Below are positions 43,950 to 52,468 of a stretch of 64,000 nucleotides of DNA, one piece after another (within the stretch, counting starts at the first letter, position 1; every line of letters begins with the position of its first letter). The notes under the pieces were generated by a model. It was given only the letters and a program-made list of their open reading frames with translations, did not search any database and was not told the origin of the DNA. A program made the position numbers and the translations under genes. The stretch is from Paenibacillus phytohabitans. GTDB lineage: Bacteria; Bacillota; Bacilli; Paenibacillales; Paenibacillaceae. The stretch is taken from contig NZ_WHOB01000062.1 of assembly GCF_013141775.1 (NCBI RefSeq), positions 124,001 to 188,000 on the forward strand, given 5' to 3'.

Positions 43950-44972
43950 ATGAGAGAAGTTCAACTGATCGGAAGTAACATTCCGAATATGCCTTGGCAG
44001 GACAGACCGGAAGGAAATGAGAATCCGGTATGGAGACACAATGACAACCCGGTCATCAAACGCAATCCGGCCAAAGGGGTTGCACGTATTTTCAATAGTG
44101 CGGTAATTGCCTATGAAGGAAGCTTCCTCGGCGTATTCCGGGTAGAGGATAATACAACCCGCCCTCATCTGCGTATGGGCCATAGCCATGACGGACTGGA
44201 CTGGAAAATTGAAGACGCTCCCATTTCGTTCATTGATGAACAAGGCAACCCCTACATGCCGAGATATGCCTACGATCCGCGTCTGGTTAAGGTTGAAGAT
44301 ACGTACTATATTATCTGGTGTACGGATTTCTACGGCGCCGCCATCGGTGTAGCCAGAACGCAGGACTTCAAGACCTTCATCAGCCTGGAAAATCCATTCC
44401 TGCCGTTCAACCGCAACGGCGTGCTGTTCCCTAAGAAACTTAACGGCAACTTCGTGATGCTCTCCCGTCCAAGCGACAGCGGTCATACCCCGTTTGGCGA
44501 TGTCTTCCTGAGTGAGAGTCCTGACTTCGTCTACTGGGGCAAACACCGTCATGTGATGAGCAGAGGCGGACAGGGCTGGTGGCAGAGCACCAAGATTGGC
44601 GGCGGTCCCGCCCCGATTGAAACCTCCGAAGGCTGGCTCATGTTCTACCATGGTGTAACTGGGACCTGCAACGGGCTGGTGTATAGCATGGGTGCGGTTA
44701 TTCTGGATAAAGACGAGCCGTCGAGAGTCAAATACCGCTCCAGGAACTTCGTGCTTACACCGGAAGAATGGTATGAGGAGAGAGGCTTCGTGAACAATGT
44801 GCTCTTCCCGTGCGCGACCTTGAATGATGCCGAAACGGGCCGCATTGCCATCTACTACGGGGCGGCTGACACTTATGTAGGTGTTGCATATACGACAGTG
44901 CAGGAAATCGTCAACTACGTGATCGACACCCATGAAGAGGTTGGCGATGATGCGGATTTAGGCAAAATCTAG
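43950..44972 (+). CDS. GH130_2 beta-1,4-mannooligosaccharide phosphorylase family protein
   Basis: Second phosphorylase, 340 residues, the size of Ruminococcus RaMP2. Blocks: PVIKRNPAKGVARIFNSAV, GVFRVEDNTTRPHLRMG, YAYDPRLVKVED with the general acid at about Asp109, FPKKLNGNFVMLSRPSDSGH and KIGGGPAPIETSEGWL. Members of this subfamily phosphorolyse mannooligosaccharides, or mannosyl-N-acetylglucosamine; the mannan neighbours favour the former. The ATG follows GAAAGGAG. It starts about 143 nt downstream of the predicted transcription start and is transcribed away from the GH113 operon. Confidence 0.92.
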   Translation: MREVQLIGSNIPNMPWQDRPEGNENPVWRHNDNPVIKRNPAKGVARIFNSAVIAYEGSFLGVFRVEDNTTRPHLRMGHSHDGLDWKIEDAPISFIDEQGNPYMPRYAYDPRLVKVEDTYYIIWCTDFYGAAIGVARTQDFKTFISLENPFLPFNRNGVLFPKKLNGNFVMLSRPSDSGHTPFGDVFLSESPDFVYWGKHRHVMSRGGQGWWQSTKIGGGPAPIETSEGWLMFYHGVTGTCNGLVYSMGAVILDKDEPSRVKYRSRNFVLTPEEWYEERGFVNNVLFPCATLNDAETGRIAIYYGAADTYVGVAYTTVQEIVNYVIDTHEEVGDDADLGKI

Positions 44973-45153
44973 GCGAAATCTAGATCGGATAAGGCTGCAG
45001 AGTCCTTTTCACCTGACACCGTTGGTCCGCATTCTATGGTACTCATCTCATACAACAAAATCACAGCGTTACAAGATCTGATGGTATATTATTAATACTG
45101 GCCTTGTGCGGAATCATTCCCTACAAGAATACAGCAGATCCGGCGGTGATTTT

Positions 45154-47217
45154 TTGAGCAAGTCAACAGTTCGCGGTAAAAGTATTCTTACTCGGCTGCA
45201 TCCCTCCAAGTCGCTGGGGGTGCGGCTCTTTCTCGTGTTTTTCGTTGCGACGATGGGAATCGTCCTGTCTTTGGGCTATACATCCTACTCTGTTGCCAAA
45301 CAAACAATCGAGAACAATGCACTGTCCGCTAATCAGCAGACAGTCGAGCAAACGGCAGAGAAGCTTGATGTAACTCTGCTGCGCTTTGAAGATAATCTGG
45401 GCCAGCTGTTCTACAATAAGGATATCCGGCAGGCAGTCTCGGAAGAAAGTGCTGCTGACGCAGGCGGGGGGACGGAACAGGCCGCTGTGATCAGCGGCGA
45501 ATTGAACCATTGGCTCTCTGCAGTTACTAATGTGCAAGCGGTTTATCTGATTCCTCTTAATGAAGCACTGCCTGCCGCATCGGCGGGGGCTGTGGACAAT
45601 GAATTCCTGGCGGGTGCCCGCGAAGCTTCGTGGTACAAGCAACTTCAGGATAAGCCGCAGGGCTTGTGGATTACCGAGGCCCTGAAGCAAGGGGAAGCAG
45701 AAGGCGTGGTCCATTTCGCCAAGTCCGTAGCGGGGGAAGCCGGAAGCTTAGGATACATAGCGGTCTGTGACATCAAGACTACGGAGCTGGCCAGCCACCT
45801 CAGCAAAGTCGATCTGGGGATGGACTCTTATATCCAGCTGCTGACTACCAAAGATGAGATGATTGCCTCTTCCCAGCATCAGGAGACAGACACTTACTTG
45901 CGTCTGGGAGGCACCCTGTTCAAGGGACTCAGCGAGAGCTCAGGCTCCCTGCCGACCAAGGATGAGAAGGGCAAATCCATTCTTGCCGTGTATGGTACGC
46001 TGGAGAGCTCGGGCTGGAGACTGCTTGGCGTTGTCCCTTCCGAGAATCTGATTAAAGATGCGGGACGTATCCTTAACACCACTTACATAGCAGTGGCTGC
46101 CGCTGCCGTCATCGCCATTCTTATTGGCCTCTGGATGGTACGGATGGTCTCACGGCCGCTGTCGCGCCTGCGGGACCTCATGTTCCAAGGGGCAGAAGGT
46201 GACCTGCGCGTGCGTACAAAGGTAGTCTCGCATGATGAAATCGGCCAGCTGTCAGGCTCCTTCAATATGATGATGGAACGGATCACAGAGCTGGTCGTGC
46301 ACACCAATGAGACCGCACGTGAAGTACTGGAGACCGCAGATGCCCTGGGCAATGCATCCCGTGAGACCGCAGTGGCCGCACAGGATATTGCCGCAGCAAC
46401 TGAACAGATTGCCGGCGGTGCAGGAAACCTGGCGCTGGAAGCAGACCGCGGAAATGAGATGACCGCCCAGATCTCCGAGCGGATGGATGCGGTGATTGCT
46501 GCGGCCCAGGAGATTGGCGGGACTGCACATAACGTACAGGCGTCCAGCAGGGAAGGTGTCGTCAAGCTGCAGGAGCTGCTGGGCAGAACGCATGAGACCG
46601 GCGATAGGACAGGGAAGCTCGTCATTAAGGTCAATGAACTGAAGGATACCACCTCGTCAGTCATCCGGGTGCTTGAGGTCATGCAGAACATTACCCAGCA
46701 GACTAATATTTTGTCGCTTAATGCTACAATTGAAGCAGCCCGGGCAGGCGAAGCAGGCAAAGGCTTCACCGTGGTCGCTGATGAAATCCGCCAGCTGGCT
46801 GAACAGTCCAAGCGTTCCATTGCAGTAGTGGCTGAGATTACCGACAGAATCATGAATGACATGCATGAGACTGTAGCCGCATTATCCGAGGTGGCACCTT
46901 TGTTTGGAGAACAGATGACCTATGTTCAGAACACCAGCGAGATCTTCGTCAGTGTACAGGGGCAAATGAATCATCTGATCACCCGGCTGGATTCCGTGTC
47001 AACATCCATTGACGGACTAAACCACTCGCAGAGAGTACTGTCCGAGACGATTGGCAATGTCAGCTCGTTTGCGGAAGAATCCTCTGCCGCCTCTGAAGAG
47101 GTTGCATCCCTCACCGGCGAGCAGGAGAGCGTGAGCGAGTATCTGGTCAATCTCTCCGCCAAACTGGAGAATGCCTCGTCCAAGCTTAATGAAAGATTGT
47201 CTAAATTTAGCGTGTAA
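45154..47217 (+). CDS. Methyl-accepting chemotaxis protein (second paralogue)
   Basis: Chemoreceptor of 687 residues, closely similar to the one at 35540 from span 1 onward but without its long basic N-terminal extension. Span 1 is at about 24-43, the Cache-like sensor runs to about 305, span 2 is at about 312-332, then HAMP and a signalling domain with NITQQTNILSLNATIEAARA and GEAGKGF. The frame is open from 45106, but TTG 45154 has GGCGGTGAT upstream and aligns with a typical receptor N-terminus. It is probably a duplicate of the first receptor with a diverged sensor domain, hence a different ligand. Confidence 0.93.
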   Translation: MSKSTVRGKSILTRLHPSKSLGVRLFLVFFVATMGIVLSLGYTSYSVAKQTIENNALSANQQTVEQTAEKLDVTLLRFEDNLGQLFYNKDIRQAVSEESAADAGGGTEQAAVISGELNHWLSAVTNVQAVYLIPLNEALPAASAGAVDNEFLAGAREASWYKQLQDKPQGLWITEALKQGEAEGVVHFAKSVAGEAGSLGYIAVCDIKTTELASHLSKVDLGMDSYIQLLTTKDEMIASSQHQETDTYLRLGGTLFKGLSESSGSLPTKDEKGKSILAVYGTLESSGWRLLGVVPSENLIKDAGRILNTTYIAVAAAAVIAILIGLWMVRMVSRPLSRLRDLMFQGAEGDLRVRTKVVSHDEIGQLSGSFNMMMERITELVVHTNETAREVLETADALGNASRETAVAAQDIAAATEQIAGGAGNLALEADRGNEMTAQISERMDAVIAAAQEIGGTAHNVQASSREGVVKLQELLGRTHETGDRTGKLVIKVNELKDTTSSVIRVLEVMQNITQQTNILSLNATIEAARAGEAGKGFTVVADEIRQLAEQSKRSIAVVAEITDRIMNDMHETVAALSEVAPLFGEQMTYVQNTSEIFVSVQGQMNHLITRLDSVSTSIDGLNHSQRVLSETIGNVSSFAEESSAASEEVASLTGEQESVSEYLVNLSAKLENASSKLNERLSKFSV

Positions 47218-47231
47218 GCTGCAAGTACATT

Positions 47232-47263
47232 AACCGCTTTTCCTTCGGGGGAAGCGGTTTTTT
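47232..47263 (+). terminator. Terminator after the second chemoreceptor
   Basis: AACCGCTTTTCC and GGGGAAGCGGTT pair around a TTCG loop, followed by TTTTT. Confidence 0.85.
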
Positions 47264-47326
47264 GCGGTTTGGGGTGGGCATAATAGAACTCATAGTTCCG
47301 CAGCCCACTTGATGGAGGAATAACAC

Positions 47327-49132
47327 TTGCAGAAGCTGATTCATAAACGTATATTTTGGAGTCTGCTGATTCTGTCTGTGCTCGTTGCAGGCTTGATCAT
47401 CAGACTGGCCTGGGTTCAGCTGCTGCTGAAGAATCAGGCGGTAAGCGGAACAAGGTATACAATGGCACAAATGGCCGAAATTCAGAGCGAGCGGGAGACA
47501 GTACTGGACAGCGGGCGCGGCCGGCTGTATGACAAGAACGGAGAACCGCTGGCCGGAGAGACTGTATGGACAGCGGCACTGTTTCCGCAGGAAGAGTCAC
47601 TTCCGCTGCATACGGTTACCGGGGAGCCTGCCGGGGATAACCATTTGCACCGCCTGGCAGAAATTCTTGGAGTCAGCTACAGCCAGCTGCAAGCCAGACG
47701 CACAGGACTTAAGGAGCCGCTGCTATGGCCCTCCGGCAAAGGGGACACTCCGCTGGCATTGTCGTTGTCACAGGCCCGGGAAGTGGAAGCGCTGGGGATT
47801 GAAGGGGTTAAGGCGCTGCCCTTTGCCCGCAGATATGAGGGCACCGCTTCAGGACGGCAATGGCTCGGCTATTTGTCTGAAGCTTCAGGTGAAGCCCTCC
47901 TCCAGTCGCCTACAGGCCTGAGAATTCCGCGGACAGGCACAGACGGGCTGGAAAAAACACTGGAACCACTGCTGCAGGGAGTGGGGCACACGGAGGCGGT
48001 TGCCCAGGTGGATGCCCGGGGCAACCGTGTTCCAGGCAGTCCGATTGTAGTCAAAGCACCGGGGAATCCTTATTACCCGCTGTCTTTATATACCACGATT
48101 GATAAGAAACTACAGGAGAGTATTGAGCAGCTGGCCGCAGAAGCGGGCGTGAAGGAGGGAGCCGTTGTAGTCCTGGATAGCCAGAACGGCGATATTGCGG
48201 CGATGGTCTCCTTGCCGTTCTATAACCCGGAGCAGATCTCGCCGCAAGGGGGCGAATGGAACAACCGGGCGCTGCAGGCAGCGGTACCCGGGTCCATCTT
48301 CAAGATAGTCACTGCTGCTGCTGCCCTGGAGGCCGGATTAACTTCACCGGAGGAACCGTTCTATTGTAAGGGGGAATACGGGAAATACGGATTGACCTGC
48401 CTGAACGGCAAAGGACACGGCGCCCTTACGATGGCGCAAGGGTTCGCCGTGTCCTGTAATACCGTGTTCGCCACGCTTGCCGAGCGGCTTAGTGGAGCAC
48501 AGCTTAATGCTGCTGCTCTGGCACTGGGCCTTGGCCGGGACATCGGCTGGCAGGCGGAGAATACGCTGGGCCTGCCGCTGCTCCGGCCGCTCTCCGGGGA
48601 GCAGGCGGGGACGATCTTCACCACGCTGCTGCCGGATGACGGCGGGGCCAGGGTGCAGACTGCAATCGGCCAGCGCGATGTGCGGATTACGCCGCTGCAG
48701 GCAGCGAATCTCGTAGTCACGCTGCTGCATGGAGGGGCGGTTAGAGCACCGCGTATACTGCAGCGGGTTGCGTTTGCCAACGGCCAGACGCTGAAGGAGC
48801 TTCCGGGGCATCTGGCCCCTGCGCCGCAGGGCAGAATATCCGGGGCAACCGCCCGCGTGCTGCTGTCCATGATGCGTAAAGTGGTGACAGAAGGAACAGG
48901 CAGGACGCTGCAGGGCCTTGAATGGCCGGTCGCCGGCAAATCAGGCACAGCGCAGACTCTGGTCAAAGGCGTGGCCCGCAATAATCAATGGTTCATCGGC
49001 TATGGCCCGGTAGACCATCCGAGATATGCTGTATCCGTTGCTGTTGAGAACGTGGCTCCAAGCAGTCCGCAGGCAGCTGCCAAATTATTCGGTCAAGTAT
49101 TTGAGCTGCTGTCCGGGTCAACGGGGGCCTGA
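47327..49132 (+). CDS. Class B penicillin-binding protein (PbpI/YrrR-like transpeptidase)
   Basis: Monofunctional D,D-transpeptidase of 601 residues. An N-terminal anchor (about 8-28) is followed by a dimerisation/pedestal domain and the transpeptidase domain. Active-site motifs: Ser323-x-x-Lys326 in PGSIFK, Ser376-Cys-Asn378, and Lys538-Ser-Gly. No PASTA domains. The size and the neighbouring YrrI-like permease resemble B. subtilis PbpI (YrrR), a forespore-expressed enzyme; a sporulation role is inference. The TTG start has GGAGG 8 nt ahead. The last 40 bp overlap the convergent AI-2E gene. Confidence 0.92.
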   Translation: MQKLIHKRIFWSLLILSVLVAGLIIRLAWVQLLLKNQAVSGTRYTMAQMAEIQSERETVLDSGRGRLYDKNGEPLAGETVWTAALFPQEESLPLHTVTGEPAGDNHLHRLAEILGVSYSQLQARRTGLKEPLLWPSGKGDTPLALSLSQAREVEALGIEGVKALPFARRYEGTASGRQWLGYLSEASGEALLQSPTGLRIPRTGTDGLEKTLEPLLQGVGHTEAVAQVDARGNRVPGSPIVVKAPGNPYYPLSLYTTIDKKLQESIEQLAAEAGVKEGAVVVLDSQNGDIAAMVSLPFYNPEQISPQGGEWNNRALQAAVPGSIFKIVTAAAALEAGLTSPEEPFYCKGEYGKYGLTCLNGKGHGALTMAQGFAVSCNTVFATLAERLSGAQLNAAALALGLGRDIGWQAENTLGLPLLRPLSGEQAGTIFTTLLPDDGGARVQTAIGQRDVRITPLQAANLVVTLLHGGAVRAPRILQRVAFANGQTLKELPGHLAPAPQGRISGATARVLLSMMRKVVTEGTGRTLQGLEWPVAGKSGTAQTLVKGVARNNQWFIGYGPVDHPRYAVSVAVENVAPSSPQAAAKLFGQVFELLSGSTGA

Positions 49133-50319
49133 GTACCGACTGTGCCTGCTGTACCAGCCGAAGCTGTACCTGCCGTATTACCCGATACGGGGCCGCCGGC
49201 TGTGGAGGGTTCAGAAGCGGCAAACGGAGACACGATGAATTCCTCCTGCGGCAGATAGATCCAGCGCTGCAGATACCCCTGCTGAATCAGCTCCTTGAGC
49301 AGGATCAGCAGGATCGGCGACAGAATAAGGCCGGCGATGCCAAATACAGAGGAAGACAGAATTACGAAGGATAACATCAGGAACGCCGAGGAGACGCCGA
49401 TCGAATTTCCGGTGATTTTGGGCTCCAGCAGCTGCCGTATAACCATCACCACTGCCAGCAGAATGATCAGACCAATGGCAAGTGAGGTATTGCCGACAAT
49501 AAACAAATATATAATCCAGGGGATCAGTATCGCCGGTACTCCAAGTAGCGGCAGCAGGTCGAACAAGGCGCAGATTAGAGCCAGAGTAAGAACATTTCCA
49601 GTCTGCAGAATCAGCAGTCCGGCGAGAACGATCACGAAGGTGATGCTGATCAGAATCAGCTGGGCTTTTAGATAAGAACCGATAGCCTTGAACACATTCC
49701 CCTGCAGGAAAGCGTAAGCCGTCTTAAAGGTCTTGGGCAGCTTGTCATGGGCGATCCGGCGCCAGTCCTTAATCTCCATACTGAGGAAAAAGGCCAGGAT
49801 AATCGCAATGCCGAAATTAGCCATAAAGGAAGAGAAGGAGCCAAGCACACCGATCATATATTTAAAGAAGGTGACCATCCACGTCGAGAGAACATTGGTC
49901 GCATCAGTGAAATAACCGTTCAGTTTATCTGTGAGATCGGGCGGGAGCGCATCGATTTTTTGCTGGAGATAAGTGGTAGCCTCAGTAAAATGCTGCTGGA
50001 CTATGTATGTATATCTGGGCAGATTGTCCTGGAATTGAATGACCTGAGTCGTAATCAGCAGTCCGGCAGCAAATAATGCGCCAAGCAGGATCACTAAGAA
50101 GAGTACCACGGAGATAGCGGAGGCGAAAGGCTTAGCCATTCCCTTGCGGTTCAGGAACCGGGCCAGCGGCTCAATCAGCAGGAAGACAAAAAAGGACAGG
50201 AACACAGGAGCGGCCAGCTGATACAGCTTACTGAAGCCCAGCATCACGAGATATAGCGTCAGAATAACCAATCCGATGTCGAAAAAAGTGCGCCAATATT
50301 TTTTGTACAGCGGCAGCAT
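49093..50319 (-). CDS. AI-2E family transporter (YrrI-like)
   Basis: Polytopic permease of 408 residues, UPF0118/AI-2E family. Hydrophobic segments near 10-55 and 60-85 precede a soluble helical part, then several spans including IAIILAFFLSMEIKDW and the conserved LLPLLGVPAILIPW, with QLLEPKITGNSIGVSS near the end. Members have been proposed to export autoinducer 2 or to act as ion antiporters; the role here is unknown. The C-terminal 45 or so residues are Gly/Thr/Ala/Ser rich and read across the end of the PBP gene, so the tail may be a recent extension. GGAG lies 12 nt before the ATG. Confidence 0.88.
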   Translation of the reverse strand: MLPLYKKYWRTFFDIGLVILTLYLVMLGFSKLYQLAAPVFLSFFVFLLIEPLARFLNRKGMAKPFASAISVVLFLVILLGALFAAGLLITTQVIQFQDNLPRYTYIVQQHFTEATTYLQQKIDALPPDLTDKLNGYFTDATNVLSTWMVTFFKYMIGVLGSFSSFMANFGIAIILAFFLSMEIKDWRRIAHDKLPKTFKTAYAFLQGNVFKAIGSYLKAQLILISITFVIVLAGLLILQTGNVLTLALICALFDLLPLLGVPAILIPWIIYLFIVGNTSLAIGLIILLAVVMVIRQLLEPKITGNSIGVSSAFLMLSFVILSSSVFGIAGLILSPILLILLKELIQQGYLQRWIYLPQEEFIVSPFAASEPSTAGGPVSGNTAGTASAGTAGTVGTQAPVDPDSSSNT

Positions 50320-50570
50320 AGAGATAAACGACTCCTTTTTTAGATAAATTTACAATAATCACTTCAATTCATTGTACACGATTTTAATAAAAAAGCGTCT
50401 ATTTCTTTGGCAGCTGTGTTAAAATAGGGGGTAACGTTTTTTTGAATGTACTACTTGTCGCCACAACGGTATTGTCCTCTTGCAGGACAGCAGACGCTTC
50501 TACTTACTCTACTTGGCCGTATCACACGTAAGACGAGCCAAAGTCAACTCTGGAAAAGCGGGGAATTTAC

Positions 50571-51956
50571 ATGCAGACTTTGCTGCTCTGGCTATTTTAC
50601 ATTTCTACCTTTTATGCTTTCATTCCTGGAATGATCAGCCGTATATTTGGTTATCGTGTCTTTCGCAAGGGAATCGGGCGCACGGATTATGGCCTGACCT
50701 TTGATGACGGACCTGACCCGCATTATACACCGTTATTGCTGGATTTGCTTAAGCGCTATGGAGCTAAGGCGACTTTCTTCGTGGTTGGTGCTCATGCTGA
50801 AGCGCATCCGGAGATTATTAAGCGTATGCATGACGAAGGGCATCTCATCGGGATTCACAATTATGTGCACAAGACGAACTGGCTGATGCGTCCGGCAACG
50901 GTGAGGAAGCAAATTCAGCGGACCGATGATATTATCTTCAAAATAACCGGCGAGCGCAGCACCTATTACCGTCCGCCGTGGGGAATTGTGAACCTGTTTG
51001 ACTTCTCCAAGCGCCGTCAGGTGCAGATTGTACTCTGGTCGGCCATGTTCGGCGACTGGAAGGAGAAGCTGGGGGCGGAACGGCTGACCGAGAAGCTGAT
51101 CTCCAAGCTGGGTCCGGGTGAGGTCATGCTGCTTCATGACTGCGGTACTACACTCGGTGCCGATCCGCATGCACCGGAGCATATGCTTATTGCCCTGGAG
51201 CGGATGCTTCAGGAAGCGGATAGGCGGGGGCTGCGAAGTATCCGGATTGACAAGATGATCAAGGCGGTGCAGGAATCACCTATCACAAGGCTGTCTTTCG
51301 GCAAGCGGCTGGTTGTCGGCTTATGGCTGGCCTGGGAACAGGTATTCCAGCTGTTGTTCCAGATCAAGACGATCTCACCGGCAGATCCGTTCCTGCATTA
51401 CCGGCTGCGTAAGTATCAGGGGAATCCCGTGCAGATGGATAACGGCGAGACCTTAAGCAAAGGCGACAAGGTAATAGAGCTGCATATCGACAACAGGCAG
51501 CTGTTCGAGCTGGGGGTTCATTCGCGTTCCTCGGCACAGCTTGCCATCCGCATGATCCGCCGCATGGAGAAGGATCTCCCGGTGCTTGCGGAGCGGATTG
51601 CCGGTGATGTGGATCTGGCGGAAGCCAAGGCGCTCTACGGTGTGAGCATGCTGAACCGCGGGCCGGAGAAATTCGGATTCATGGTTCTGGATCTGCCAAG
51701 CGGCCTGTTCGCAAGTTCCACCAAATTCTATCTCAGTATTCTGCTCAGCGTCATTCACCCGTCAGGCGGAGCAAGACTTAAAGTCCGCAGTGAGCTGCTG
51801 GTACCCAAAATGATGCTGATGCCCGTGTCGCAGCTGCTCGACCAGATGAACCAGCATCGGCCGCAGAAGCCGGTGAAGCAGCGGGAGCGGGTGCGGGAAG
51901 AGGAGCATTCCCTTGAAGCTGAACTTGAACTGCCCGGAGCAACGGTTGTTCATTGA
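50571..51956 (+). CDS. Polysaccharide deacetylase with YkoP-like C-terminal domain
   Basis: A 461-residue protein with an N-terminal membrane anchor (LLLWLFYISTFYAFIPGM) and a CE4 deacetylase domain. The metal and base motif is TFDDGPDPHYT, followed by GIHNYVHKTNW (second motif, His to Asn variation), YYRPPWGIVN and HDCG. The C-terminal 170 residues (KVIELHIDNRQLFELGVHSR ... MLMPVSQLLDQM) resemble the YkoP-type domain found fused to or beside such deacetylases; I am moderately sure of that. The ATG has GGGGA at about 8 nt. It probably modifies cell-envelope polymers. A leaderless start is unlikely because the upstream 250 bp is available for a promoter. Confidence 0.85.
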   Translation: MQTLLLWLFYISTFYAFIPGMISRIFGYRVFRKGIGRTDYGLTFDDGPDPHYTPLLLDLLKRYGAKATFFVVGAHAEAHPEIIKRMHDEGHLIGIHNYVHKTNWLMRPATVRKQIQRTDDIIFKITGERSTYYRPPWGIVNLFDFSKRRQVQIVLWSAMFGDWKEKLGAERLTEKLISKLGPGEVMLLHDCGTTLGADPHAPEHMLIALERMLQEADRRGLRSIRIDKMIKAVQESPITRLSFGKRLVVGLWLAWEQVFQLLFQIKTISPADPFLHYRLRKYQGNPVQMDNGETLSKGDKVIELHIDNRQLFELGVHSRSSAQLAIRMIRRMEKDLPVLAERIAGDVDLAEAKALYGVSMLNRGPEKFGFMVLDLPSGLFASSTKFYLSILLSVIHPSGGARLKVRSELLVPKMMLMPVSQLLDQMNQHRPQKPVKQRERVREEEHSLEAELELPGATVVH

Positions 51957-52027
51957 ATGCAGCAGGCAAACAGCACTTATAAATTTTGATATTTATCTAT
52001 ATCGCAACTGAAGCTGCTTCTTATGCT

Positions 52028-52066
52028 CCGCTGGCCTGAATGGGCTGGCGGGGCTTTTTATATATC
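52028..52066 (+). terminator. Probable terminator after the deacetylase gene
   Basis: GCTCCGCTGGCC and GGGCTGGCGGGGC form a stem with G-U pairs, followed by TTTTTAT. Confidence 0.65.
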
Positions 52067-52133
52067 TGGAGCTATTGCCGATATGTTCGCTGCCTGTGTC
52101 GGACGGAGATCCTGAGACCTCCATCCTAAGTCG

Positions 52134-52313
52134 AAATCCTGCACGAAATACAACATTTCCCGAGGTAAATCGGAGATAACCGGAAAATGTTGTATGAAAT
52201 GCAGGATTTCACCTCCTCCAGGCGGCTTAGCGGGAAGATTATTGTATTTCATACAACAATCTTCCGGAACAACCCGTTATCGATGAATCAAAGTTGCAGA
52301 GTGTACAACATTT
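52134..52313. repeat. Intergenic inverted repeats and dispersed repeat, copy B
   Basis: AAATCCTGCACGAAATACAA (52134) is inverted against TGTTGTATGAAATGCAGGAT (52187), forming a long imperfect hairpin. The region 52184-52313 aligns with 23421-23548, including GGAAGATT/AATCTTCC as a second hairpin at 52232-52263. It fills the 512-bp gap between the deacetylase gene and ilvD; no gene is seen there. Confidence 0.75.
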
Positions 52314-52391
52314 CCCTAGCGAACAGCGATAGGGACCCTTCGGGTGATTCCTGCTAAGTGCGCCACGTGTATTAAAGGACCCTTACATGTC

Positions 52392-52432
52392 AAAAAAGAG
52401 CAGTCCCGCCGCATTAACGGAGGAGACTGCCC
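52392..52432 (-). terminator. Terminator of ilvD
   Basis: On the minus strand GGGCAGTC and GACTGCTC pair, extended by CCTCCG/CGGCGG, and run into TTTTTT (52397-52392). Confidence 0.85.
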
Positions 52433-52468
52433 TTTCAGTTCGTTCTTTCTATCTCAGGCTGCGGCCGA

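Noticed and set aside
52081..52340. Insertion sequence remnant in the gap before ilvD
   Set aside because: Inverted repeats are present but no transposase fragment or target duplication is visible; treated as a repeat element instead.
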